Shown piece after piece: positions 25,799 to 34,637 of a stretch of DNA of 64,000 nucleotides. A program made the position numbers and the translations under genes. Source of the DNA: an uncultured Actinomycetes bacterium (GTDB taxonomy: Bacteria; Actinomycetota; Acidimicrobiia; Acidimicrobiales; RAAP-2); NCBI GenBank assembly GCA_903830655.1, contig CAIKUQ010000045.1:19893-83892 (forward strand), read 5' to 3'. Below the pieces are notes generated by a model. That model saw only the letters and a list, made by a program, of their open reading frames with translations, did no database searches and was not told where the DNA came from. The stretch's first letter is position 1; the number at the start of each line of letters is the position of its first letter.

Positions 25799-26415
25799 AG
25801 GAATTTCCCAAACATCTTGTAAAAATATGTGGTTTGACCACAAGCGCTGACACTCGTTACGCCGTAGAGCACGGGGCTACGGCCGTGGGCTTTATCTTCG
25901 CCCCAAGTTCACGTCAGGTCACGTCGACTCAGGCCCGCGAGCTTTCAGCTGTCGCGGCCAGTGTCTTGCGCGTAGGCGTCATGAAAGATTTGAATCCGAA
26001 AGAGATCATCGAAGTGGTGGACAATGTAGAGCTCGATGCCGTGCAGCTCCACGATGCTCCCAGTGACGACTTGGTCGCCGAGCTCCGTGGACGGGAACTC
26101 GGACTCTTGGCCGTTCACCATCGCGGGGATGATTTTTTAGGCCTCACCGCGGATTTTGATGCGTGGCTATTTGATAATCCAGAACCTGGCTCGGGTGTGG
26201 CCAATGACTTTCGAGCCTTAGGCGAAACTTGCTTTCAGGGCCCCATTGTTCTCGCGGGTGGACTAGACCCTGACAATGTTGGTGACTTAATTCGCACGCT
26301 CCACCCCTACGGTGTAGATGTCGCAAGTGGCGTGGAAAGCTCGCCGGGGATTAAAGATTTAGGGAAAGTTTTAGCGTTTATCACTACCGCCAACAAAACC
26401 TTCGAGGAACAGTAA
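25795..26415 (+). CDS. trpF: phosphoribosylanthranilate isomerase
   Basis: This is a TIM-barrel isomerase of 206 residues converting PRA to CdRP. It has [20 protein letters not shown] with the catalytic Cys, [12 protein letters not shown], and the phosphate site [15 protein letters not shown] with the catalytic Asp. A true TrpF is notable because many actinobacteria use the bifunctional PriA instead. It overlaps trpC by 4 bases and its TAA overlaps the trpB ATG by one base. Confidence 0.95.
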   Translation: MKEFPKHLVKICGLTTSADTRYAVEHGATAVGFIFAPSSRQVTSTQARELSAVAASVLRVGVMKDLNPKEIIEVVDNVELDAVQLHDAPSDDLVAELRGRELGLLAVHHRGDDFLGLTADFDAWLFDNPEPGSGVANDFRALGETCFQGPIVLAGGLDPDNVGDLIRTLHPYGVDVASGVESSPGIKDLGKVLAFITTANKTFEEQ

Positions 26416-27596
26416 TGGCACAACTAGATGTAATGGGAACACCAAACGACGATGGGCGATTTGGAGAATTTGGTGGGAGTTTTATTCCCGAGGCTCTCTA
26501 TCCCGCCGTCAGTGAGCTGGACGCTGCTTTTCGCGATGCTTGGGCCGACCCCATCTTCCGTGATGAATTTCACACCACGCTGCGCATCTTCGGTGGGCGG
26601 CCTACTCCGGTCACTCCGCTGCGTCGTCTCTCCGAAGAACTGGGTATTCGTCTCTACGCCAAGCGTGAGGACTTGGCCCACACTGGTTCACACAAGCTAA
26701 ACAATGTTGTTGGCCAGGCGTTACTCACTCGGCGAATGGGCAAAACTCGAATGATTGCCGAAACTGGTGCTGGGCAACACGGTGTGGCTTCGGCGACCGC
26801 GGCGGCGCGCTTAGGTCTCGAATGCACCGTATACATGGGCGAGGTCGACACTAAGCGACAAATTCTTAATGTGTTCCGGATGGAACTACTGGGAGCCAAA
26901 GTTGTTCCAGTGACTTCTGGTTCACGCACACTCAAAGATGCCGTCAATGAGGCAATGCGCGAGTGGGTTACCTGCGTGAGTGACACGCACTACTGCCTAG
27001 GTTCGGTGATGGGCCCACACCCCTTTCCCTGGATGGTGCGTGAGTTCCAAAGCATTATTGGTAAAGAGGCTCGAGAACAGATGCAAGAGTTTGAGGACCA
27101 AGTCCCCGATGCAGTCATCGCTTGTGTTGGCGGTGGCAGTAACGCCGCGGGCATCTTTGCGGGTTTCGCCAATGACACGAGCCGATTGATTGGTGTCGAA
27201 GCAGCTGGCGGGGCCGCTATTGCTTCGGGTGAGCCTGGAGTTCTCCACGGAATGCGTTCGATGTTGCTTCAAGACCCCCACGGCCAGATCCGTGAAGCAC
27301 ATTCGATCTCGGCTGGACTTGACTACCCCGGCATTGGCCCCGAGCACGCGCACCTCGCGGCATCTGGCCGTGCCGAATACGTTTCGATTAACGATGACGA
27401 GGTCATCGAGGCTCTCTCGCTCCTGAGCCGTTACGAGGGAATCATTCCCGCACTAGAGACTGCCCATGCCGTTGCTTGGATTGCCAAGGAGGCCGGAAAG
27501 TCCTTACCTAAGGGATCGACAGTGTTATTGAACCTTTCGGGACGTGGGGACAAGGACGTAGCCCAAGTCAAGGAAATGCTTGACGGTAATTCATGA
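26415..27596 (+). CDS. trpB: tryptophan synthase beta subunit
   Basis: This PLP enzyme condenses indole with serine, 393 residues, the normal length for TrpB1. The PLP lysine is K94 in HTGSHKLNN. Other motifs are [17 protein letters not shown], the PLP-phosphate loop [25 protein letters not shown] and LSGRGDKD at the C terminus. It is coupled to trpF (TAATG) and overlaps trpA by 4 bases (ATGA). Confidence 0.97.
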   Translation: MAQLDVMGTPNDDGRFGEFGGSFIPEALYPAVSELDAAFRDAWADPIFRDEFHTTLRIFGGRPTPVTPLRRLSEELGIRLYAKREDLAHTGSHKLNNVVGQALLTRRMGKTRMIAETGAGQHGVASATAAARLGLECTVYMGEVDTKRQILNVFRMELLGAKVVPVTSGSRTLKDAVNEAMREWVTCVSDTHYCLGSVMGPHPFPWMVREFQSIIGKEAREQMQEFEDQVPDAVIACVGGGSNAAGIFAGFANDTSRLIGVEAAGGAAIASGEPGVLHGMRSMLLQDPHGQIREAHSISAGLDYPGIGPEHAHLAASGRAEYVSINDDEVIEALSLLSRYEGIIPALETAHAVAWIAKEAGKSLPKGSTVLLNLSGRGDKDVAQVKEMLDGNS

Positions 27597-28357
27597 AGTC
27601 ACTTGAGACCACTCTGCGAGCCATTCGCGCACAAAATCGCACCGCTCTGGTCCCCTACATCATGGCTGGAATCAGCGAAAGCTGGGTACAGACGATTGAC
27701 GCCCTCATTCAAGGTGGGGCCGACCTGATTGAAATTGGTCTTCCGTTTTCCGATCCCCTGATGGACGGCATCGTCATCCAAGAGGCAGGTACGCGAGCTT
27801 TACAACGCGGTACCACTCTGGATTCGGTTACCGAAGAGCTCGCAAAGCACCGCTTTAGCGTTCCGCTTGTCGTAATGACCTACTACAACGTCTTGTTACA
27901 CGAAGGATTGGCTTCGGCGGCCGCGAAGTTACAACGCGCTGGCATTACCGGAGCAATTATCCCTGACTTAACCCTGGAAGAGTCTGCCGAGTGGCGTACA
28001 GCCTGTGACGAAAACGACATCGCCACCATTTTGATGGTAGCCCCTTCGACGAGCGCCACCAGAGCTGCCACCCTCGTGGCATCCACCGAAGGATTCGCGT
28101 ACGCTTCGGCACGAATGGCCGTCACGGGAGCCGCCAGTGATGAAGGAAGTGGCCGAGAAGTTGTGGCGATGATTCGCCAGCACTCTGATGTGCCCGCCTA
28201 TATCGGAATCGGAATTACGACACCCGAACAGGCGGCTGAAGCCAGCAAAGTGGCTGATGGGGTCATTGTTGGCTCGGCCCTGGTGAAACTTCTGATGAAC
28301 AACGCGAGCAGCGATGAGATCACTGGCTTCGTTGCTTCGCTTCGCGCCGCAATCTAG
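27593..28357 (+). CDS. trpA: tryptophan synthase alpha subunit
   Basis: This subunit cleaves indole-3-glycerol phosphate and channels indole to TrpB, 254 residues. It has LVPYIMAG, the catalytic Glu in [10 protein letters not shown] (E47) and Asp in PLMDG (D58), YYNVLL, and phosphate-site glycines [11 protein letters not shown] and [10 protein letters not shown]. It is the last gene of trpCFBA and converges on crgA, which ends 19 bases away. Confidence 0.95.
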   Translation: MKSLETTLRAIRAQNRTALVPYIMAGISESWVQTIDALIQGGADLIEIGLPFSDPLMDGIVIQEAGTRALQRGTTLDSVTEELAKHRFSVPLVVMTYYNVLLHEGLASAAAKLQRAGITGAIIPDLTLEESAEWRTACDENDIATILMVAPSTSATRAATLVASTEGFAYASARMAVTGAASDEGSGREVVAMIRQHSDVPAYIGIGITTPEQAAEASKVADGVIVGSALVKLLMNNASSDEITGFVASLRAAI

Positions 28358-28376
28358 CGACTCAGAACTACAGCTG

Positions 28377-28646
28377 CTAGTGGTACTTGGTGGCGAGGTA
28401 GAAACCACCAAAGAGCGATCCCAAACCAATCAGCAGGTACCAGGGCGAGGTTGACCCCGGCAAAACTTGGAGGTAATTAAGGGATATCACCAACAGGCCG
28501 AAGGCAAACATTTCTAAAATCGCCACGCCGAGGTTGGTCGAACTTTGCTTACTCTCGGTGACCTGTTTCTTGGTGACTCGACCGCTTTGGGTAGGTGAAA
28601 GATACCGACCGACCTTTGGTTTTGGGGTTTCGGTGCGCTTGGTCAT
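28377..28646 (-). CDS. crgA: CrgA-like cell-division protein
   Basis: This 89-residue protein has a polar Lys/Arg-rich N terminus and two helices (about residues 40-58 and 68-84). The linker between them contains PGSTSPWYLLIGLGSLFGGFYLATKY, close to the CrgA signature (seen here in two overlapping parts). CrgA recruits FtsZ/PBP partners at the actinobacterial septum. It lies 23 bases after pknB, as in mycobacteria, and a TAGCAT hexamer 7 bases before the ATG may give it its own promoter. Confidence 0.85.
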   Translation of the reverse strand: MTKRTETPKPKVGRYLSPTQSGRVTKKQVTESKQSSTNLGVAILEMFAFGLLVISLNYLQVLPGSTSPWYLLIGLGSLFGGFYLATKYH

Positions 28647-28669
28647 TGTGAAAATGCTAGTTGCTCGGA

Positions 28670-30568
28670 CTATGGACAGGCGGTGAGTGTGATGGTCGTA
28701 CCGTAAGGCACGAGAGTTCCCGCCGCTGGACTCTGTGTATTGATATCACCGGAATTGAGGCAGCCCAACAGGGTCTGGGTCAGAATTGGTGTGGCCACAA
28801 CAAATCCCTGGGCGTGCAGTGTTGCGAGTGCTGAATTGGTAGACACCATCGGACTAGAGACGTTCGGCACCGTGACTTGACACACGCCCGAAGAGGTAAT
28901 CAACTCCACCGCAGATCCCGCCTTAATGCTCGTGCCGGCGGGAGGAATTGTGGCTGCAACATTTCCAGTCGCAATCTTGTTCGAGCACTGTGTCGCCGTA
29001 GTCGTGCTGATAGTTAAGCCAATTTGGCCGAGCGCCGTGGCCGCGGCCAAGGTGGTGTCACCAGAAATATCGGGCAAGGGGAAGTTCACGCCCGGTTGCA
29101 AAACGGTAATCACAATTGTGTCTCCCGTATGAGCTTGCGAACCCGCTGGTGGGTTTTGTGCCAAGACGGTATCGGGAACCGCGTTAGCGGTAGGAGCAAT
29201 TGAGGTAAAGGCCAACTTTGGACTTAAGCCCAGCCCCAGCAGAGTACTTTCAGCATCACTCACACTTAGATTCAACACATTCGGTACCTGAACGGAGGCG
29301 GTGCTTGGCCCGAGGCTCACCTTCAAAGACACTGACTCTCCCTTAGTGATATGAGCACCGGCTGATGGGTTCGTTGAGATCACCGATCCTTTGGGCCTAG
29401 TTGAAGTTACGAGCTTGGTGGAGGTAACTATCAAACCATCGGCCTTCAAAGTCGCCACTGCTTGTGTTGCTTGTTGTCCAATGACGTTTGGCATCGAACT
29501 GGAGCTTGCCGAGCCAACAAAGAAGTAGGTGAGAGCGGCCACGGCAATAACCAGTGCCGCCGCGCCCATAATTTGTCCCGAATTTATGCGACGCTTTCGA
29601 CGAATATCGGTCCGAGGGCCCGTCATAATTGGTACCGCTTGGGTGCGCTCACCCGAGCTCGACACACGACCTACCGCACGAGTTGAGTCTGAACCCGAAA
29701 AAGCGCCTGAAGTTGAACCAGCGGCGCGGGTGGGTTGCCCTTCGCTAAATCGCAATAGGTCAGTGCGAAGTTCTTCGGCCGTTTGGTACCGCTGCTTAGG
29801 CGACTTAGACAGCGCCATCAAGACAATCGCCTCTAATTCTGCGGGCACCTTTGGATTGAATACCGATGGCGCAGGGGCTTTTGCGTTCACGTGCTGAGTA
29901 GAAACTTCCAGTGGGCTATCGCCCGTAAAGGGGGGACGACCCACAAGCATCTCGTAGAGCACAACACCGAGCGAGTACACGTCACTGCGACCGTCCGCCA
30001 CGGAACCTTCCGCTTGTTCTGGCGAGAAGTAGGTCGCGGTGCCCATTACCGAGCCCTCTTCGGCTAAGTGGTCCTTACTCGCTACCGCTTGCGCGATACC
30101 GAAGTCCGTCACCTTCACCTGACCATCGGCGGTAAGAAGAATATTGCCCGGTTTTACATCGCGGTGAACTACACCCGATCGGTGGGCGAATCCCAGAGCA
30201 GCGGCCACCTGTGCGACAACTTGCACGGCGCGAGTGGCTGTAACTTTTTTCCCACCCCGCAGCATCTCCGCCAAGGTCTTACCCTCAATGAGCTCCATAA
30301 CAATGAAGTACGTGCCATCGTCTTCGCCCCAGTCGTAGACGGGGACAATGTTGGGGTGCGAGAGATTGGCTGCCGCCTGTGCCTCGCGGCGAAATCGCTC
30401 AACGAAATTACGGTCTTGGCTGAGCTCGGGGTACAGAATCTTCAGCGCAACGGGACGATTCAGCATCTGGTCTTGGGCCCGATAGACGAGCGCCATCCCC
30501 CCTCGAGCAATGAGGTGGGTTACTTGGTAACGATTTGAATACAGCCGTGGGTCGTTTACAGGCTCCAT
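28670..30568 (-). CDS. pknB: Ser/Thr protein kinase with PASTA domains
   Basis: This is the membrane kinase controlling cell-wall growth, 632 residues. The kinase domain (about 14-275) has the G-loop IARGGMALVYR, K43 in VALKIL, VVHRDVKPGNILL (H135-R136-D137), DFG at 155-157 and FSPEQAEG. A Thr/Ser-rich juxtamembrane linker and one helix (about 333-352) lead to four extracellular PASTA repeats (about 358-632) that sense muropeptides or lipid II. The ATG has GGAAGG upstream. It is downstream of pbpA and pstP in the growth-control operon. Confidence 0.95.
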   Translation of the reverse strand: MEPVNDPRLYSNRYQVTHLIARGGMALVYRAQDQMLNRPVALKILYPELSQDRNFVERFRREAQAAANLSHPNIVPVYDWGEDDGTYFIVMELIEGKTLAEMLRGGKKVTATRAVQVVAQVAAALGFAHRSGVVHRDVKPGNILLTADGQVKVTDFGIAQAVASKDHLAEEGSVMGTATYFSPEQAEGSVADGRSDVYSLGVVLYEMLVGRPPFTGDSPLEVSTQHVNAKAPAPSVFNPKVPAELEAIVLMALSKSPKQRYQTAEELRTDLLRFSEGQPTRAAGSTSGAFSGSDSTRAVGRVSSSGERTQAVPIMTGPRTDIRRKRRINSGQIMGAAALVIAVAALTYFFVGSASSSSMPNVIGQQATQAVATLKADGLIVTSTKLVTSTRPKGSVISTNPSAGAHITKGESVSLKVSLGPSTASVQVPNVLNLSVSDAESTLLGLGLSPKLAFTSIAPTANAVPDTVLAQNPPAGSQAHTGDTIVITVLQPGVNFPLPDISGDTTLAAATALGQIGLTISTTTATQCSNKIATGNVAATIPPAGTSIKAGSAVELITSSGVCQVTVPNVSSPMVSTNSALATLHAQGFVVATPILTQTLLGCLNSGDINTQSPAAGTLVPYGTTITLTACP

Positions 30569-30616
30569 AATTCCTTCCAGTCTACGCCTTATTTTCTCTC
30601 GGTAATTTGCTCAACT

Positions 30617-32101
30617 TCAACAGGTTGTTGGGGTACCGCTGGCGGGCTTGCCGTGGCTCAGCGCGTACGCCGCCTCCATTACGCACTTCATGACTGGACC
30701 GGCCGTGGAAGCACCTTCAGCCGCCGTGGGCTGGTAGGGCAAAACAACCGCGACCGCAATCGTTGGGTGGTTCGCCGGAGCGAACGCAATCATCCAGTCG
30801 TCGGTGTTCTTCACCGCGTTACCCACCTGAGCGGTACCGGTCTTTGCCCCCACCTGAAGATACGAAGGGAAAATCCCAGCGGCGGTTCCGTATTGAGCGA
30901 CGTTGACCATCAGCTGTTTGATTTGGCCGGCCTGCATGGGAGAGAGTGGGGTTTGCCAAATCTTCGCCTCATACTGACGCAGCAATGATCCATCCGAGGC
31001 GGTGATGTCGTTTAACAGGTGCGGCACCATAATGACGCCCTGATTTGCGATAGCCGCCGCCACTAACGCGTTCTCTAGTGCCGTAGCCCGTACGTCCTTC
31101 TGTCCAATCGCGGAGTAGGCCACGCCAGGCAAGTCGTTGGCTAGTTGCGTAGCGGTTGGGAAAGAGGAAGATTGGGTACCCGGAAGGTCCAGCGGTGGCT
31201 TTTGGTTGTAGCCGAATGAATCCGCGGTGGCCGATAGGAAGGCCCCGCCGAGGTCAAGACCTAACAAGGCGTAACCGGTGTCGCACGATGGCGGCAACAT
31301 TTCAGAGATTGTCCCCCCACACTTTTCGTGGGCGAAGTTCGACAAGGTCAAAGTCGATGTTGGCAGTGGCGTCTCACGCATTTGCGGGTACGACTTCAAC
31401 CACAGCCCTGGGTTAGACGTGAGCACCGAAGCAGTCGTCACAATTTTGAATGTCGACCCCGGGGGAAATGATTGCTCGGTCGCAACTGGCGCGAGTGCAG
31501 CAAAACCATTCGCATTCTTTTTTGTTCCAGCTTCCCAAGCACTTTTTACAGTGCTGTAATTCGAAGAGGCAAAGGGGTTGGGGTCATAGCCTGGGTTCGA
31601 GTACATCGCCAGTACTGCGCCAGTAGCCGGGTTGATCGCCACGACGGCGCCATCTTGACCATGAAGTGCCTTCATCGCAACCCTCTGCAACGCGGGGATG
31701 ATGGTGATTGAAATATTGTCTGCCGCGCTGGTTGGGGCTAGAACTTGCACGAAACTGTTAGGGGACTGTGGGTGCGACGTTAAGAATGAATCGTACTGAG
31801 CTTCGAGTCCCCACGTTCCGTAGTACCGCGAGGAAAATCCCACTACGCCCGCCGTTACTGCTCCCAGCGGGTAGTACCGACTGAAGGTAGAGCCCGTAGG
31901 TATCGATCTCGCCAAAAGTTCACCGTCGGCGGCGGTTATGTCACCGCGTTTGTAGTTACCCGCAGAAAAGATAATGCGTGGATTCTCTGTGGAGCTATTA
32001 AGCGAGGGGGCTTTTACGAACTGAATGTTGACCGCCTGCAGGGCGAGTACTCCAAACAAAACGAAAATCACGACCGCTAGTGAACTCATTCGGCGTCCCA
32101 T
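30617..32101 (-). CDS. pbpA: class B penicillin-binding protein (transpeptidase)
   Basis: This is a 494-residue FtsI/PbpA-type transpeptidase with one N-terminal membrane anchor (about residues 7-27), a pedestal domain and a transpeptidase domain. The catalytic SxxK is S216-T-F-K219 (PPGSTFKIVT) and the KTG motif is AKTGTAQVG. The position of the SxN motif reads S-C-D (PPSCDTGYALLG) where related PBPs usually have S-C-N. It lies 2 bases after pstP. The rodA/ftsW gene that normally sits between pstP and pbpA is absent. Confidence 0.92.
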   Translation of the reverse strand: MGRRMSSLAVVIFVLFGVLALQAVNIQFVKAPSLNSSTENPRIIFSAGNYKRGDITAADGELLARSIPTGSTFSRYYPLGAVTAGVVGFSSRYYGTWGLEAQYDSFLTSHPQSPNSFVQVLAPTSAADNISITIIPALQRVAMKALHGQDGAVVAINPATGAVLAMYSNPGYDPNPFASSNYSTVKSAWEAGTKKNANGFAALAPVATEQSFPPGSTFKIVTTASVLTSNPGLWLKSYPQMRETPLPTSTLTLSNFAHEKCGGTISEMLPPSCDTGYALLGLDLGGAFLSATADSFGYNQKPPLDLPGTQSSSFPTATQLANDLPGVAYSAIGQKDVRATALENALVAAAIANQGVIMVPHLLNDITASDGSLLRQYEAKIWQTPLSPMQAGQIKQLMVNVAQYGTAAGIFPSYLQVGAKTGTAQVGNAVKNTDDWMIAFAPANHPTIAVAVVLPYQPTAAEGASTAGPVMKCVMEAAYALSHGKPASGTPTTC

Positions 32102-32103
32102 GA

Positions 32104-33282
32104 TTACCCCTTGGCCTTGCTGGTAGTCGTGGTGGTGGGGCTACTTAGAAGGAATGCGTTGTGAAGGTAATTTGCCTCACTAAGCGCCGCCTCGAGTGTG
32201 GGCTCGCCAATACCGTGCTGTACCAAGAGCGCGTCGGCGGGGCGGAGTTCGTTCATTAAAAACGTAGTGTCCAGAACCTTTACCGGTTGATAGATCGCCA
32301 CGCCTCCCGGGGTGCCTTGAAATACCGCCACCGTCCCGTTGTCATCTCCGACGTAATAATTTGAGTAGGCGTACCAGTGCAAGATTGCAAAGAAACCCCC
32401 AACTACCGCTACGCCAGCCGCAATGAATGCGTACGTTCTCCAACCGAATCTGCGACGCGGAAGACGGCGACTCTTCAGAGCCCCAGGCTTAGCGCTCACC
32501 GACTCTTTCGGCGGTGTGGCAATTGAACTACGCGTTTTGCGAACTGGATTTGCGCTGAGGGTGACCTCATCAAATTCCACCAAAACAACCGAGATATTGT
32601 CACGCCCACCGTTGGCGTTGGCCTGCGTCACGAGAGTTGCCACCACCCGCTGGAGATCGTTATCGCTGCTTACGATTTTCGCAATCTCTACGTCGGTCAG
32701 TTCATTGGTTAAGCCATCACTACAGAGCAAGATGCGGTCGCCTGCCTGCACCGAAAGAGACATGACGTCGACGTTCAGTCGATCTTCAACGCCAATAGCT
32801 CGCGTTAGTTGGTGTCGCTTGGGGTGGACCGCAGCCTCTTCTGGGGAGAGCTTGCCCATCCGCACCCACTCTTCGACGACACTGTGGTCTTGACTCAGTT
32901 GCCGAATAGCGCCGTCACGAAATTGATACGCGCGCGAATCGCCCACGTGAAACAAGGTTGGTACTCGGTTACTACCTTCGGTTACTAAACCAACTGCAAT
33001 AACAGTGGTGCCCATGCCGTAGCGAGAGGGGTTAGCTTTGGCGTCCGCGAGTACATCGAGGTTGGAACGCTCGATAGAAGCCTCTAAGCCCTCCAAGGTG
33101 GGGTTGTCTTTGAAAGTTCGCGAAACAATGTCAATGGTCATCGCTGATGCGACTTCGCCGGCGGCGTGCCCACCCATGCCGTCAGCGACAACTGCGAGAC
33201 TGTCATCTACGTAGAGTGCGTCTTGATTGACCTGGCGTACTGCGCCAGTGTCTGTAGCCGAGGCGTAGCGCCAACGAGTCAA
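32104..33282 (-). CDS. pstP: PP2C-family Ser/Thr phosphatase, membrane-anchored
   Basis: This phosphatase reverses PknB-type phosphorylation, 392 residues. PP2C metal motifs are VNQDALYV, VVADGMGGHAAGEVAS (D34), VGDSRAYQF, LLCSDGLTNEL and GGRDNISVVLVE. One helix (about residues 283-304) anchors a roughly 90-residue outer domain. It overlaps fhaB by 4 bases and is followed by pbpA after 2 bases, so the kinase and phosphatase are co-transcribed. Confidence 0.95.
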   Translation of the reverse strand: MTRWRYASATDTGAVRQVNQDALYVDDSLAVVADGMGGHAAGEVASAMTIDIVSRTFKDNPTLEGLEASIERSNLDVLADAKANPSRYGMGTTVIAVGLVTEGSNRVPTLFHVGDSRAYQFRDGAIRQLSQDHSVVEEWVRMGKLSPEEAAVHPKRHQLTRAIGVEDRLNVDVMSLSVQAGDRILLCSDGLTNELTDVEIAKIVSSDNDLQRVVATLVTQANANGGRDNISVVLVEFDEVTLSANPVRKTRSSIATPPKESVSAKPGALKSRRLPRRRFGWRTYAFIAAGVAVVGGFFAILHWYAYSNYYVGDDNGTVAVFQGTPGGVAIYQPVKVLDTTFLMNELRPADALLVQHGIGEPTLEAALSEANYLHNAFLLSSPTTTTTSKAKG

Positions 33283-33713
33283 CGAATAACCTCGAACAGA
33301 ATTCCTCCAACTTGAACAATGTCGCCCCGCTCAAGGTGAATTCTCTCTTCAACACTCTCTTGGTTTACGTACGTTCCGTTGGTCGAATCGAGGTCTTCAA
33401 TGGTTAAATCTCCACCGTCGTTATGAAAACGTGCGTGATGAGACGACAGGAAGTTATCAGCGATGCGTAACTGGCAGTCCGGAGCGCGACCCAACACCAT
33501 TGAACCTTCAATTTCGATTCTTTCACCCGCTCGGTCTAGTGGCTCGATAATTTCGAGAGCGAGTCCACGACCCTTCTTCTCCGTACCATCACCAGCTCGC
33601 GCCGCTACCGAGGCCACCCGTAGCACTCGCAGTAAAAATATTCCCGCTACCGCTAAGACTAGGAGTTGCAGGGGGCGGATAATTGCGGCGTAGTTCGTAG
33701 CGGCGATTTCCAT
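33279..33713 (-). CDS. fhaB: FHA-domain protein FhaB-like
   Basis: This 144-residue protein has an N-terminal helix (about residues 14-33) and a C-terminal FHA domain: MVLGRAPDCQLRIADNF with phosphothreonine-binding residues, SSHHARF and DLDSTNGTYVN. FHA domains bind kinase-phosphorylated partners such as cell-division proteins. It is placed between fhaA and pstP; starts and stops overlap by 1 and 4 bases. Confidence 0.9.
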   Translation of the reverse strand: MEIAATNYAAIIRPLQLLVLAVAGIFLLRVLRVASVAARAGDGTEKKGRGLALEIIEPLDRAGERIEIEGSMVLGRAPDCQLRIADNFLSSHHARFHNDGGDLTIEDLDSTNGTYVNQESVEERIHLERGDIVQVGGILFEVIR

Positions 33714-34360
33714 TACGCCATTTCGATTCTGAATCGCACGTTACCAATCGAAACTTCATCACGTGGCGAGAGTGATACGGCGTCAATAACTTGACCATTC
33801 ACCACCGTGCCATTTGTTGATCCTAAGTCACGAATGGCAATTCCCTCTGGGGTGCGCCATACTTCGGCATGTTGTCGCGAGACATTGGAATCGTTCACGG
33901 TTACGTCAACGTCGGGGCTCCGGCCGATGACCAGGGGTCGATCACCGACCGCAAAGCTGCGCCCATCGGAACAGATAAGTTTTGGCTGAGCCGCACCGCC
34001 AATAAAGCGAACAGCAAGTTCAACATCCCCGAGAGATAGATCGTCTTTCAGAAAAATCTCTACTTTGACGGGGCCAGCGAAGCTGTACCCTTCTGCGACG
34101 GCGTGTTGTCGAACGGCCTCTTCGAGTTCTTTGATGAGGGGTTGTTGAAAACCGTCAAAGCGGTCGGCGTCCTCGGGGCCCAGCCAGACTCGCACCGCAT
34201 TCGCCGAGATCGGGCCTTGCCCGGTCAATCGACGTGTGAGGTCAATCTCACGCAGCATGCGTGAGGCAATTTCGACTGGTTGCAAGCCCGACTTAAAGGT
34301 CTTAGCGAAGGGCTTGGAAAACAATCGCTCGAGGCGGTTTTCTACATTTTTTAATACCAT
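33713..34360 (-). CDS. fhaA: FHA-domain protein FhaA-like (DUF3662 + FHA)
   Basis: This 215-residue protein has an N-terminal DUF3662 domain (about residues 1-115, opening NVENRLERLFSKPFAKTF) and a C-terminal FHA domain (VIGRSPDVDVTVND, VSRQHAEVWR, DLGSTNGTVVNG). In mycobacteria FhaA binds phosphorylated MviN/MurJ-type flippase, and a murJ gene is also in this window. It is the first gene of the operon to crgA; TAAAGT lies 9 bases before the ATG. Confidence 0.9.
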   Translation of the reverse strand: MVLKNVENRLERLFSKPFAKTFKSGLQPVEIASRMLREIDLTRRLTGQGPISANAVRVWLGPEDADRFDGFQQPLIKELEEAVRQHAVAEGYSFAGPVKVEIFLKDDLSLGDVELAVRFIGGAAQPKLICSDGRSFAVGDRPLVIGRSPDVDVTVNDSNVSRQHAEVWRTPEGIAIRDLGSTNGTVVNGQVIDAVSLSPRDEVSIGNVRFRIEMA

Positions 34361-34445
34361 GACCCTTTAACTTTACCCCCTACTTGTGCGCCAAAAGCCT
34401 TGGATTTCTAAGGATTCCTAATTTCCAGTAACCTTGGAATCCCTT

Positions 34446-34531
34446 GGGCGAGTGGTGAAATGGCAGACACGCCAGCTTCAGGTGCTGGTATTCGAAAGGA
34501 TGTGCGGGTTCAAGTCCCGCCTCGCCCACCA
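34446..34531 (+). tRNA. tRNA-Leu (anticodon CAG)
   Basis: Acceptor GGGCGAG/CTCGCCC, anticodon stem CCAGC/GCTGG with loop TTCAGGT (anticodon CAG), a type II variable arm (TATTCGAAAGGATGT), T arm GCGGGTTCAAGTCCCGC, and an encoded CCA (34529-34531). It stands between fhaA and the aldolase gene. Confidence 0.96.
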
Positions 34532-34625
34532 CTAGCGCTCTGCATTTAGGAAGAGAAAGGCGTCTCAAAAGTTTTCTTGACTAAAAATGCTAGTGGGCCG
34601 GCCATTCGAAGTTGAGGCTGCGTCG

Positions 34626-34631
34626 TAAACT
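34626..34631 (+). promoter_or_regulatory. candidate leaderless -10 of aldolase gene
   Basis: TAAACT lies 6 bases before the ATG at 34638. The hexamer and spacing are identical to those at trpD. Confidence 0.45.
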
Positions 34632-34637
34632 CACCTC

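Noticed and set aside
34380-34568. 62-codon minus-strand ORF reading GEAGLEPAHPF
   Set aside because: It is the antisense of tRNA-Leu(CAG), a well-known spurious translation.
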